Source: Camelus bactrianus
Taxonomy: Eukaryota > Chordata > Mammalia > Artiodactyla > Camelidae
DNA: 64,000 nucleotides
Direction of reading: 5' to 3'
NCBI RefSeq assembly: GCF_048773025.1
Contig: NC_133545.1
Coordinates: 64,005,001 to 64,069,000, forward strand
Shown here: one piece after another, positions 35,486 through 46,679 of the stretch
How the letters are laid out: every line of letters starts with the position of its first letter
Position numbering within the stretch: position 1 is the stretch's first letter
Program-made: the position numbers and the translations under genes
Notes under the pieces: generated by a model
Told to the model about the DNA's origin: nothing
The model's input: the letters and a program-made list of their open reading frames with translations, nothing else
Database searches by the model: none

Positions 35486-37373
35486 GAGTGATAAACTTTA
35501 AACAGAAGAAGAAGACCTCGTCCCTGGTAGTTGAAAAGAAGGGAAATGAGTTGAATCTAGATAAGGGAACTTTGGGATAATTGTCATGAGAATGGAGAGA
35601 GGACTTTTCAGATGGCTTCTATTTTCTATGCCAAGGAAGACACACAGTCTTTTTCTGAAAATAAAGAGAGAATTAAAGTTTTGATAGTAGAGAAGGTTTG
35701 AACAATCCCTATTGAGTATAAGAGAAAGAAGTGAGTTGAGAACCACTGAATTAACTGGGAATATTTTGGACCCAGCTGAAGTGGGTATCCACCAATTTAA
35801 AGTGAAATCAATCTGCTGAGCAGGGTGATTTTTCTCCAGCAGCAATTGGTAATAGGCAAGAGGAAGTTCTCCATGGCTACTTTCTGATGATTGCCCACTT
35901 TCCCTTAGGGTGACATGGAAAGCATGAAAAATTGCTGAGGCTGACACCAAAATTTATATAACCATAAAATTGAACAAAATAGCTGCCAGTGTCAGAGTCT
36001 AAAAAAAAGAACCTGTCACACAGAGTTTCATTTGCCACAAAATTCAGAGTCAGGTTAGCACAAAAAAGGCCAGGCTGCTAAGTTATATGCCACAAAGTTG
36101 CTTGTTTATCTGCCATCACTGGAATTCATGCTTGCTAAAGGTAGTTAAACCCATCTACCACAACAGAGTGTTAGAAGTCTTTCATTGATTATTCTGGAAA
36201 TGATTTTTTTTTTAATGAAAAATCCTCAAAATCAATTTTTGAGAAATAGGTTCACCTATTTACTCCACCTTCTGAATAAAAGCTAATGAAAGCTCTACTC
36301 TGATGCTTTTATTTCTTATCTATAAAACCTAGTCCTATACTAAGAAGAATGAGACAATTTCCCTAGACTAGAGGCCTGGATAGTGATGGAGAGTAGACAG
36401 CACCCTTTTGCTGTTGATTCTTGGCCAAGTGAGCTAATCACGTGTCAGCTGCCTGGACAACACTTGGCCGCTGCAGTGGAGGGAGGGCTCTGACAAAACC
36501 TGACATACACAGTCCTGTCGCACACCCTTGAGTGCCTGTGTTGTTTGATCATGAAGGTGAAAATATTCAGGCTCCACAGCCTGACTTCACTCGGCCTTGC
36601 CTCACCTCTTTCTTTATATTCAAGTGCCTAGTGAACAAGGGACCTCCAAAGACTGGAACATAAAAAGGCAACGTAAGGCAAAAGGAAACAAAATTTTGCT
36701 AATCCGGAGAGAGCTTAAAGCCAAGACACAAACATGGAGAGAAGACAGAGAGTTAGATTTTTCTATAGCTGAGATTTTCTCAAACAGGAGAGTTGGAAGG
36801 ACAGAGAAACAAGGAAGTTGAAGATTAACCAGTAGGCCTGGCTGACACATTGCTCATGATAGGGTAGGACACGGAGGCAGGAGAGGCTGAGAGACGTGAA
36901 GAGAGTAGAAATGCTGGTGGGTGGTGTTTAAAGCAAACCAGAAGTGATGAGGATGACTGAACCACTGGGCTAGAAAGGGAGGCAGTTATAGCCCTAAAAT
37001 GGGCTTTAAATTCATGTTCTCTGGGAGTTCTACAGTGTTATCATGGTGTAATGGGTTTTGCCGACTAACTGCTATGCATGCCATGGTTTATATGGGAGAA
37101 TGCTTTCCAGATTCCTGTGTTTTTACAGAGATTTATTCACATCTCTTCTGTCAAGTGGAGACTCCTACCTAGATCTTGTAAGAGGAAGAGAATAGCCGAA
37201 ATAGGCCTGGAAAATCAGTAGTTATGACATTTGAGAGATTAATTATGTAACAGGTGAAAATCCTTCCTGACACAAGATTGCCCTTCAGGCAACATATTCC
37301 TTCTAAATATCTTTTCCTTACTATTAAGGGGCAAATGCTCACCATAGAAAACTCAGGAAACTGATCCTTCATT
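35486..37373. other. Intergenic DNA, no gene recognised
   Basis: The 150-residue minus frame at 35498-35950 shows no domain, signal peptide or splice context and is judged fortuitous. A cacgtg E-box lies at about 36440 in a repeat-free stretch (36380-36600). Confidence 0.4.
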
Positions 37374-37985
37374 TACCCATTCATTCAGTGAAAACACAGA
37401 GAGCCTTGCTGGCTTGGTTAGAGTCACAGGGCTATAACGATGAATATGACAGATAATGTTTTTGCTTTCCTGGGCCCTACTCCCTAGTGAGGGAGACTGC
37501 TAAGGAAAAAGCATACTATTTCAGTTAAGGAAAAAATAATCAGAGCAATGAGATGGAGGATGACTGCTGGGTAGGGAGGGGAATGGAGACACAGCAGATG
37601 CGGTGCTCAGAAAAGGGCCCCCTAGAGGAGGTGACAGTTGAGCTGAAATCTGAATAATGAGAAAGGATCAGTCAGAACTGGGAGAAGGATATGTTGAGAA
37701 AAAATTGCCAAGCTCTTCAAACGGGAGAGATGTTAGCTGAAGCTAGGAACTGACCAAAGCCCAGTGGGGCTGGAGTTGAATGAGCCAAGCAGAGAGCTGT
37801 CAGAGATTCATACAGACCAGCTCAAAGGTAGGATCACAGAGGACCTTGCAGACATTGTGGGAAGGGCTTGCATTTTGTCCTAGGTGCAATGCAAAGCCAT
37901 GTTGGGATTTTAGGCAAGGGAGACACATGATTTTGTCCATATTTAAAAAGATGACTTTGGCTGTTTTGTGAAGAATAGGGAAAGG
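37374..37985 (-). mobile_element. L2 LINE remnant
   Basis: Reversed L2 order: catttacccattcattcagt, ctactccctagtgagggaga, gtgacagttgagctgaaatc, ggatcacagaggaccttgca, caatgcaaagccatgttggg, agacacatgattttgtccat and agatgactttggctgttttg. Confidence 0.65.
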
Positions 37986-38024
37986 TATAAGAAAGTATAA
38001 AAAGAAAATCAAATCTATGAATAT

Positions 38025-39070
38025 ATTTCCAAAATCATAATTCTAATACAGGTACAATTTTGTGTCTACTTTCTTCATTCCATGTCATGAAGCTATAACC
38101 ATGTCATAAAGTCATTTGAAATAATTTTTTAAATGAATGCATGAAAGTCCTGTCTGTGTCTTACCTTAATCTATTTCACCATTCCTCTATTGTTGGGCAA
38201 ATAATTCCAATTTTGCCTGTTTTAACTATGGGAGCTATAGTTATATTTTTATTTAATCTTTGACTACATTTTCCTCCTCATCAGAATCCAGTCCTATATG
38301 TGGAATGGAACTAACAGGATCAAAAGATATGAGTGCTGGATTTACTTTCATCTTGGTGAAGCCAAGAACTACATGGCCCAGAAATACGTTCCCTGCATGC
38401 TCAGAGGTAGAGTTGGCCGAGAGAGGAACTCCTGTGAAGTCTGGCAGCAGAAGTGAGGCAGCAGCTTTGCTTAGTCTTTGGAAGTCTTTGTTGTCAGAAG
38501 CTGAGCTGCCTGGTAGGTTCCAGGTGATCCTCACGCTTCTCTTGGCATGCAGCCCTTTTTCCAGACTCCTGGCCCTGCTGATGGACAGAGGCCCTAGATT
38601 GGGTGCCTGATGCCTGACTTTGGATCCCCAGAGGCAATGGCCTCCCAGAGATCTCCCAACAAATCCGAATCCCCCTTTGCATGCCCACAGCAGTGTCTCA
38701 GATCTGCTCTACCTTGTCCACCCATCTCAGTGCTTGAGGATCGGTCAGTGTCTCACTGACTCAAACCCCCATCAGGGCTTCACTTCCCAGCTTTTCCCAC
38801 AGTTGTGTAAGGTCCATTCATATGATAAATCCCATACTCTGTAACACTCATAGTAGTTCGCTTGCCTGAGGCACACTATGTGCATATTCTGATGGGTCTT
38901 GTTACATATTGCCAGGTTGCTCTCCTGAAAACTCACAACCAGTTATATACCCACCAGAGGTTTATGGAAATGCTTATCTCACCACCCTCTCAACAGTGCT
39001 GATATTTCATATTATGCGGAAAAGTTGGTATCCAGTCTTAATTTATTCCTTTTGATTATTGATGAAGTTG
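38025..39070 (-). mobile_element. Old L1 fragment split by an unidentified insertion
   Basis: The left part (attccaattttgcctgtttt ... aggatcaaaagatatgag, ending about 38332) and the right part (cttgttacatattgccaggt, tgctctcctgaaaactcaca, atacccaccagaggtttatg, from about 38880) are consecutive in the reverse L1 order 'gggtcaaagggtatg ... acatattgccaaattgccctcc'. The roughly 540 bp between them are foreign. Confidence 0.6.
38333..38878. mobile_element. Unidentified ~540-bp insertion in L1
   Basis: More GC-rich than its surroundings and not L1. Phrases such as tgaagccaagaactacatgg and tgataaatcccatactctgt resemble LTR-type repeats but I cannot assign a family. The 116- and 93-residue overlapping frames on opposite strands lie here; neither shows protein features. 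Confidence 0.4.
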
Positions 39071-39269
39071 AACTTTATTTTTCTGTGCTACTTTGATACC
39101 TTCCCTTTTCTTTTTCATTGAAGACAATTACCATGTTTGTAAAGTTTTTTTTTTTTAATTTTGAGAAAACTTTGCAGCAACTTTATTTGTATTTCTCCCT
39201 TTTTGTCCATCTTTCCACTTGTTGGCACTTTCTGCCTAAGTTCCCTTATACATTATAAGGTAGTGGCTG

Positions 39270-39289
39270 TTGTGTGTGTGTGTGTGTGA
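39270..39289 (+). repeat. (GT)n microsatellite
   Basis: About nine gt units just left of the retroviral remnant. Confidence 0.85.
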
Positions 39290-39296
39290 GTAGCAA

Positions 39297-40290
39297 TTTT
39301 TTTTTTTGAGAGTTATGTTTTATTTGGCGGGAGGACTCGAGCCAGGATGACAGCTCCTCACATGGCTCTGAAGGATTGCTCCGAAGAGGTATGGGAGGAG
39401 CTAGGATATATAGGAGCTTTACAACAAAGACCAGGTAGTTGGAACAATAAATGATTACTTGTTACCTAAAGAAAACCAGGCATCTCAAGTTCAAGAATTT
39501 AGTGCTTTTCTCTGTATGGGAGGAAGCCAGAGTTGGGCTCATTGTATTCATTCCTTTGACAAGCATCTAGCTATCTAGGGCGTTTTATTTTGTCCTTTAT
39601 TATTCCAAGTCCGCTCAGAGTGCACCATTATGAGTGGCTGCAGAGGCTAGGCTGCAGGCCTGTCCTCACTGGGGGGTGGCGGCAGCTGCTGATGCCTTGG
39701 ATTCAGTATTTTTTTTTTACTGATATGGTTGCAGTATTTTTGTTCACAGTGTTCCCCTTTTGTCTTAAATTCAACCAATATTTTGGGAGACATTTCGTGA
39801 CCAATTTTGTCCCACGGTGCTAGGAAGGCTCATTCCTAGATCAGGTGAAGAATCTGTTGACATGCCACTCAAAGTGCTAGTTTTTGGATTAGGCCCTGTT
39901 GATCCTAAAAATTCTCTGGATCACCTGTCTTACTAGTCTATTATGATCCAAGAGATGTTTACCCCTCATTGCTCATTCCCATACCTAGAATCACACTATT
40001 ACAATTATTCTATGCAGGGTTATAAATTTTATCTTTTTCCTCAGGATGTTTAGCCATCATCAGTCTTGTTGGAGGCCTAGTTACACATTGGGAAATGTAA
40101 GAGACAACAGTCTTATAAAATAGACAGGATATAAGTAATACAGCTAGTGAAGCAATTTTTAATATGTGTGAAACCTTTTCTACGAGGGCTATTTCTTCAG
40201 AAAGATGTTTTACTAAAAATTAGAAGGGTTTAAGAGATTTAACAGAAAGCCCTACCAATAACTTTCAGCATCTGTTATACATGCCTTTAT
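39297..40290 (-). mobile_element. Endogenous retrovirus remnant: env 3' end plus LTR
   Basis: On the minus strand an envelope-like transmembrane and tail stretch (about 40290-40050) is followed by a purine-rich tract and an LTR at 39748-39307 (tgtgaacaaaaatactgc ... ataactctca). The LTR has a TATATA-like box, a cctcttcgg step typical of R, and an aataaa signal close to its end. Directly after it comes a T run on the plus strand (39297-39306), a poly(A) tail on the element strand. Only the 3' part of the provirus is present, broken and old. Class assignment (class I-like) is tentative. Confidence 0.6.
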
Positions 40291-40296
40291 ATTATA

Positions 40297-40316
40297 CACA
40301 CACACACACACACACC
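40297..40316 (+). repeat. (CA)n microsatellite
   Basis: About ten ca units at the right edge of the retroviral remnant. Confidence 0.85.
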
Positions 40317-41322
40317 CCTTCTTCTATGGTTGCCCAGTTAGAATACTAATGTATATTATCAAGCAATTGTGGAGCTGACTTCTTTCCCCGTTGCTATTAC
40401 GGCAATTACTTTCCAGTAAGAATAAGCAATAAGACCTAATTTTCTGAATTGTTGGATGATAGTAAGTCCTTATTTGGCAGGTAAGTGGGCATTGTAAATA
40501 AGAAAGTCACTTTGAAAAGAAACTAAAAGCTGAATTTATAAGCAATTTAGGACCAAAAACTAAGGAACAAGAAAATATTCCCATAACAAGGGATTAGAAT
40601 AAAAATCTAAAAAGCTCTGGCAACCCAGGCAACTTCTTTCTCATTTGCCCTCTCTCTGGTCTTTGGTCTCTCATTTCCACTCTCCTGGACTTCTCTGTCT
40701 TTTCCCATCTTTTTCTTTATGCCAGCCTTTGCTGCTTCTGTTACCTAGTAGCCCTTTCGCACTTACTGTACTCCACTGCATTGCCTATTTATGGTCTCTG
40801 TCCCCATGAACGGTCCCTTAACATCCATTTGCTCTTTGTTCCACAGTAAATCATATTCTACCTAGGCCCCTGACTGCTTAGATATATGCTACATTTTTCA
40901 ACCTTCCTTGCAGCCACCGATGGATTTATAATCCTCTTTTAAAAAGAAATAATAAGTGAAAATTCCAGCCCATGCCCTTAAAAGGAGTGTGCGTTTCCTT
41001 TTCCACCTTCCCGCTGGTTGTGATGTGGAGATGCTGAGAGTCAGAGAAGCTGCCCTGTGCCCAGAGAGGAAGTCAGTGCAAGAGTGCACAGCCACCCTGT
41101 GGGCCTGGCTGTCCACCTCAGGACACAATGTGGGAGAGAAATTTCCACCTCTTCCATTCTGGGATCTCTCTGTCATAGAGGCTTACATAGTATTCTAGAT
41201 GGAATATATCCTTCAATATTTGAATCCTTACAAGGGTGGGCAGGAGGACTTTTCTTTTGTATAGTTGTCCCCAATCTTTAGAGGAGCTCATATTAGGCAC
41301 TCAAAAAATATTGGTTAAATAG
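40317..41322. other. Intergenic DNA with a possible old LTR-like repeat
   Basis: The 40870-41200 stretch (gatatatgctacatttttca, accttccttgcagccacc, ccttcccgctggttgtgatg) resembles a mammalian LTR-like repeat I cannot name. Frames of 92 and 80 residues on opposite strands overlap there and are not credible genes. Confidence 0.4.
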
Positions 41323-41721
41323 TGTTATGAGCTGAACTGTGCCCTTCCAAAATTACTGCTTTGAAGTCCTAACCCTTAAGTACTGCAGAATGTGACTGTG
41401 TTTGGAGACAGGGTCTTTAAAGAGATAATTAAGGTTAAATAATGTCATCAGACTAAGTCCTAGTCTAATATGACTGATGGCCCTGATAAGAGGACATCTG
41501 GACACAGACAGACACAGAGGAAAGACCATATGAACACATAGAGAGAAAACCAGCCATCTATACCATCTACAAGTCAAGGAGAGAGGCTGCAGAAGAAACC
41601 AACCCTGCCAACCCCTTGATTGCAGACTTCTAGCCACCACAATCGTGAGACAATAAATTTCTATTGTTTAAGCCACTCAGTCTGTGGTAATTTGTTATAG
41701 CAGCCCTAGTTAATTAATACA
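41323..41721 (+). mobile_element. MLT1-type MaLR solo LTR
   Basis: Begins tgttatgagctgaactgtgc and ends ttaattaataca, with a tgactgtgtttggagacagg block, gacaataaatttctattgtt (poly(A) signal) and agccactcagtctgtggtaa. Near full length for MLT1, TG...CA ends. Fossil LTR, plus orientation, opposite to the copy at 6670. Confidence 0.85.
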
Positions 41722-42990
41722 AATGTTTAAATGATAGGGAGGTTTTTAGAAGTTTCGTTTTGTTTTTTAAATAAAAGAAGTCCTGGGGGACTGATCCTGG
41801 TTAGAAAAAGAACAGAAAATATTTCTCTTCTTTTACTCAAGGACAACTTCAATGTATGCTAAAATCACTTAAATATAAAGTAAAAAGAGACCATAAAAAC
41901 TAAAGGTAAAGTTCAATATTTTCAAGTTTGCTGATGATTTGAGTCACTGTGGACTTAGTAATTGACTAGAAATCTAATTACTGCTGAGAAATTCAGAGGA
42001 AAAAATCTTTCTTTATGTTAAAATCCCCAAGAACACTGCAAATTGCACCACTCACATTATCCACAGTAAAAATCACTGCTTTAAATAGAACTTTCTTATA
42101 TTGCAGAAGAGTAAATTCTTGTTGTGACAGTAATCATAGAATTTCAAGACATGCTCAGATCGAAAAAAAAAAAAAAAAAAAAGAAAAGAAAAATCACACC
42201 CTCCATCTACAGGAGCAGCAGAAGTTGCTTCTTAGAGAACTGGGGATGACTTGTGTTTGTGCTAACACTCTCCAAAGTTTATGTTATGATATTCACTTAA
42301 AAAATCCACATGTACCACTTTTCATTCTGGACTTTTTTTTTTTTATTAAAAAAATCACACACTTAATTAAAGCCTGATTTTATAGGGAACATAGTGATTA
42401 GTTACTTGAAGTTGGTAAAGTATATGCTTTTTCCGTTTATTCTCATGTAATGTTCCATGTGACCTCAAGAAGTTAATTTTGAAGGTTTAGAGTCTCTGCT
42501 AGGGGACCAGAATTCTGAGCTGAACCTTTATGAATTGTTACTAAAACCAGACAGGCACTGGAGATAGGGAATAAGAAACAAAGCTGTTTGAATACACATA
42601 TACATCATCTTACATTCTGAACACAAACTGTCGACAAATAGTAGAGCCAGTTATCAAAGGAGTATTTACTTCACATGTTTGGACTGCCCTTACTGATGAA
42701 GCTGATGATGAAGAATTGATGCTTTCAAGAATATAGGATTCATTAAATTGTTTGAGTCTTTCTCTGACATTTATCACATCATAGCATATTTTCAATTGTC
42801 CCTACTGTTGGATGTTATAAATTTAGCAATACTTTCATGACTGGATTATTGTTTGGCAGTTTATAGCTCCTTTTGCTCATAAACTAGGAGGATGCAGGTA
42901 TGAGGCAGGTGGTATCAAGGCAAAATGGGGCTGACAAGGAAGAAAATTTATACTGGACAAAGAACTCCCTCCCCACCAGGATGCAGAGGA
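41722..42990. other. AT-rich intergenic DNA
   Basis: Contains a 20-base poly(A) run at about 42165-42182 and a poly(T) run near 42332. The 120-residue frame at 42015-42377 crosses both and is fortuitous. No named repeat. Confidence 0.45.
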
Positions 42991-43560
42991 GGGAGATGGA
43001 GGAGCTTTCTCATTTACAGAGATTGGTTAGATCAAGGTTAATCTGCAGCCTTAGGACGCACAGCAGCACAGACATGAGTCATTCACACAACACCATCAAG
43101 AAGCCTATCAGACATGATTCTTTCAGTCGGCAAGTGACAGAAACCTCACCCCAAACTGGCCTGAGCAAAACCCAAATGAATTAGCTCATAAAACTGAACG
43201 GTCCCAGGAGAGTGTTGGCTGTAGATGTGGCTTATGTGCAGACTGACATGATACAACTATAACCCAGTTCTCTCTATCTCTTGGTTTGGCTTGGTTCTTC
43301 TCCAGTGTGTTGGGTTTACCCTAAGACAGGTTCTACCCTCATGGTTGTGAGATAATTGCCTGTAACTAAGTGCCATCCTTAGATCCAGATAAAAGGGACC
43401 CTCCCCTGGATCCTGAGCAATTCTCTGGTTGTCCTTCAGCATGCCCCTCCTCATGGGGCAAAAAGCCTCTGGAGCCAGTCACCTACTCTCCTGGAACCTT
43501 CTCACATCCCTCTAGATCACACTCTGGGTACCACGGACCCAAGATTCCCTGCCAAAAATC
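42991..43560. mobile_element. Unassigned old interspersed repeat
   Basis: Shares phrases with the 14700-15330 repeat type (ttctaccctcatggttgtga, tggtttggcttggttcttct). Family and orientation not established. Confidence 0.3.
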
Positions 43561-44988
43561 TCCAAGCTAGTTCTCAGCCCTGAGTGGACCCTTTCCTTTA
43601 GTCCATCCCCCTTGAGGGTGAACCAAACTGACCATTTGCATATCTTTGGGCCCAAGCATTGTTCGCTGTTTGCAGATGATGTGTATGGAATCTGGACAAG
43701 CACTTTGGGGTGTTCATACTTGGTTTATGAGTCCTCTTATGGCACAAAATTGAGGCAGGAGTGAGAAGAAAAGGAATTAGGCTAAAGTATGTGTGATCTT
43801 TTCAGCCAGCCATGTTCCTGAGCAGAAATCTGAAGAGTATGAGAAATCTGATGAGTATGGAACCTTGTCTTCCAGATCACTATGAAAGTATATTTGTTCA
43901 TGTAGGAGAAAAGAACAATTAGCATTTAACATTGTGTTTGATTTTATAATTTTTACATATTTAAGCATATGGTTCTATGTTTACAGGCCTCCATTTGTCT
44001 TCTTGCTCTGTGACCTGCAAATATTAGAGTTAAAGCTGTCGAACTTAAAACTTTTCAGATTTGAATTTAAACAAAGAAAAGAGAGCAACTATCCTACAAC
44101 TCCCATAGGAAGTCCTGACATTTTCTCTGCTTCAGCTATCTTAGGTCATATTCCTACCTCTGAACCAATCACTGTGGGAATAGGACATCCTGAGTCCCAA
44201 ACTCCACCTCTAGGGCTTAGAACAGAGGCCCACCAAGTCTACTTTAACTAAAGCAGAGGAAGGCTAAATCCCAAGCAAAATTTGGAACTGTTGCTAGAAG
44301 AAGGAATGGGTATTTAAGCTAGAAGGCCAGTTATAATATTAGGAAATTTTGTCTGGTTCTAAGATATTGATGGCTTGTTTTACAGGATGGCCTGGCAGGA
44401 ATTGGTTGATCCTAGGAGAAGACGCATCACTATTAGGTAAGGAAGGTGAGAAGGCAGACAGGGCAACAGAGGCAGACACTGTATCTATGGGCAAGCCAAT
44501 CCAGGAGAAGGGACAGGAGAAAGAAAGCTCTAGAGCAGGAGTTCCCAGGCATCCCAAGGCATATCAGAGACTCAAAGTTTATCAAACAGCCCAGGAATCC
44601 AGGTCTGGTATGATGAGTTAATTCTGAAAAGCTTGCAGATAGTCTGAGGAGCCTATGCTTAGATAAAAATGGGTAAAATTGTGCCTGTGGGTAGGGGCAT
44701 CTGTGGCAAAGACAATGGAAAGGAGATGAGGCAGGGGAATTAAAACAGGTTGTCTTTCCCTAATATTTTTCTAAAAAGAAAACTGTTCCAAGAAAAGGTG
44801 GGCTCTTGACTGTGATGTCTGCAATGTTAGAACCATTATGACCAAAAAAGAGTTTTTGCACTTTAAATAAAGCATTAGATGAGAATATTAAAGATCCCCA
44901 AATCATGTTTATATTTGCTCTGCCATAATTCATAAAATTTTAAGCCCTTTATAAACAGGTGGCTTTTATTATAATCAAAAGTATTCAA
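43561..44988. other. Intergenic DNA, no gene recognised
   Basis: A tctgaaccaatcactgtggg segment near 44160 belongs to a common but unnamed mammalian repeat. Frames of 105, 90 and 72 residues have no features. Confidence 0.35.
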
Positions 44989-45156
44989 CTGTATACCACA
45001 GGGAAATACATACAAGATCTTGTGGTAGCTCACAGCAAAAAAAAAAAATGTGACAATGAATATAAGTATGTTCATGTATAACTGAAAAATTGTGCTCTAC
45101 ACTGGAATTTGACACAACATTGTAAAATGACTATAACTCAATAAAAAATGTTTAAA
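44989..45156 (+). mobile_element. Young 5'-truncated L1 (168 bp)
   Basis: 3'UTR end of a camelid-type L1: gaaatacatacaagatcttg, tggtagctcacagcaaaaa, gaatataagtatgttcatgt, ctacactggaatttgacaca and ataactcaataaaaaatgtt, then the A tail. Perfect 12-bp target duplication aaaagtattcaa at 44977-44988 and 45157-45168, starting with AAAA as expected for L1 endonuclease cleavage. Low divergence from remembered camelid copies suggests it is recent. Confidence 0.9.
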
Positions 45157-45169
45157 AAAAGTATTCAAT

Positions 45170-46670
45170 TTACTATCATTATATAGGTGGGGAACTAAGG
45201 TACAACTTAATTTAAGTCATAAATTGCAGGATATACTCCCAACCCCTTCCCTTTCTTTGCCTAGGGTTTCTAAGGATGTTTGCATTTCTATTGGCTTAAT
45301 TTTCTGGTTATAACATTTTAACTTTTGCATGAAATAAAAGCATAGTCCCTTGTATATTATAAGGACTCATCAAATATATAGCTCATATGGAAGAAAGTAA
45401 GATAGCTTTTATTAAAGACCTAATTAATATCATACTGATTCATATAAATTAGAACCTGGAAAAATATGTGGAGAGCTCTCTTTCCATCTTTTCTTTTCTT
45501 GATAGAGGTGGTTAGTAGCAACCCTAAGGTTGGGTAATTTAGTGTGGTTCAGTGACATCACTGAGGACCCAGGTTCTCTCCAGTTTCCAGTTCTGCCTCT
45601 CTAAAGGTATCAAACTCTTTGATTATACTTTGATTATACCACATACTTGCTTATCTCATGATAGGAAAGTAGCTGAAGCAGCTCTAGGAACCACATCTAG
45701 ATACAATATTGCCCAACTGAAGAGGAGGAACGTGACCTTCTTGTGTATTATTTAAGTGTAAGAAAACATTTCCTAAAGGCTTCCAGCAGATTTCTCATTT
45801 CTGATTGGTCAGAATTGGGTCATGTGTCCTTTCTAAAACAATGGTAAGTAAAATGATAATGCCACAGAACAATTAGGATTTACCTTCTGGGTCAGAAATC
45901 GGGCCAGCCTCCCACGAGTACACGGCCACGTGGAGGGCAGTGACTATCAGGATCATTTTAGCACGTGTGTAGAGAAATAGATACTGAATAGGCAGCCAGT
46001 AGGATCTTCTACAATCTGTTAGGAGCCCAAAGCCTCAAGTAACAGCTGAAGATCACTGGAAAGGATTTATTTTAGAACCTGCAGAACATTTCTCTGCTGT
46101 CTCTTGCTCTATTGCACCTCAATTTTTCTTCTTCTTTCCTGTCTGCATTACCACCTTCTCCTTCTCTCTCCTTCCCCTAAACTGTCTATGAACTGAAATT
46201 AGTCAACACTACTTTGAGGGCGTACTGTATGCAAAGCACCATACTGGGGAGTGTTTATTAAAATGCTATAAGCCATAGTCCTTAAAAGTCAGTTTAATTA
46301 TTTTATAATATTAATCAATTTCTAAGTTAAATTGCTATTTTAATATCAAAGACTTGTTTGTATCTTTTTAACCTGATAATCAAAAATCTTCCAGGGTGCC
46401 TGCTACTAAAATACATAAAATTCCACATCAATGTGTAGATTTTTCCTTCTTAAGTGTTCACTGTATCTCAAAATGCTGATGAAAGAATTTCTGAGGAAAG
46501 TTTTGTCTAAAGTTTAACATATATATAGAAAGTGGGTACATATCCATAAGTGGATTTTCAAAAACTGAATAAATCTATGAAACCAATAACCAGATTAAAA
46601 ATCTATAAAATTAGCATCCAGATTAAGAAATAGAATATTACTAACATTCAAACTGAAATATTCTTGAGGG
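45170..46670. other. Intergenic DNA, nothing firm
   Basis: A short tgattggtcagaattgggtc phrase near 45803 belongs to an unnamed repeat, and an L2/MIR-like fragment (gcgtactgtatgcaaagcac) lies near 46220. No gene seen. Confidence 0.4.
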
Positions 46671-46679
46671 TGAAGGGTG

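Noticed and set aside
35498-35950. 150-residue minus frame as a possible single-exon gene
   Set aside because: No signal peptide, domain or recognisable family; length is within chance for 64 kb, and no promoter or poly(A) context is evident.
36001-36010. Poly(A) runs at 36001, 42165 and 45040 as further tail-only insertions
   Set aside because: No convincing direct repeats flank the first two, and the third is internal to the young L1.
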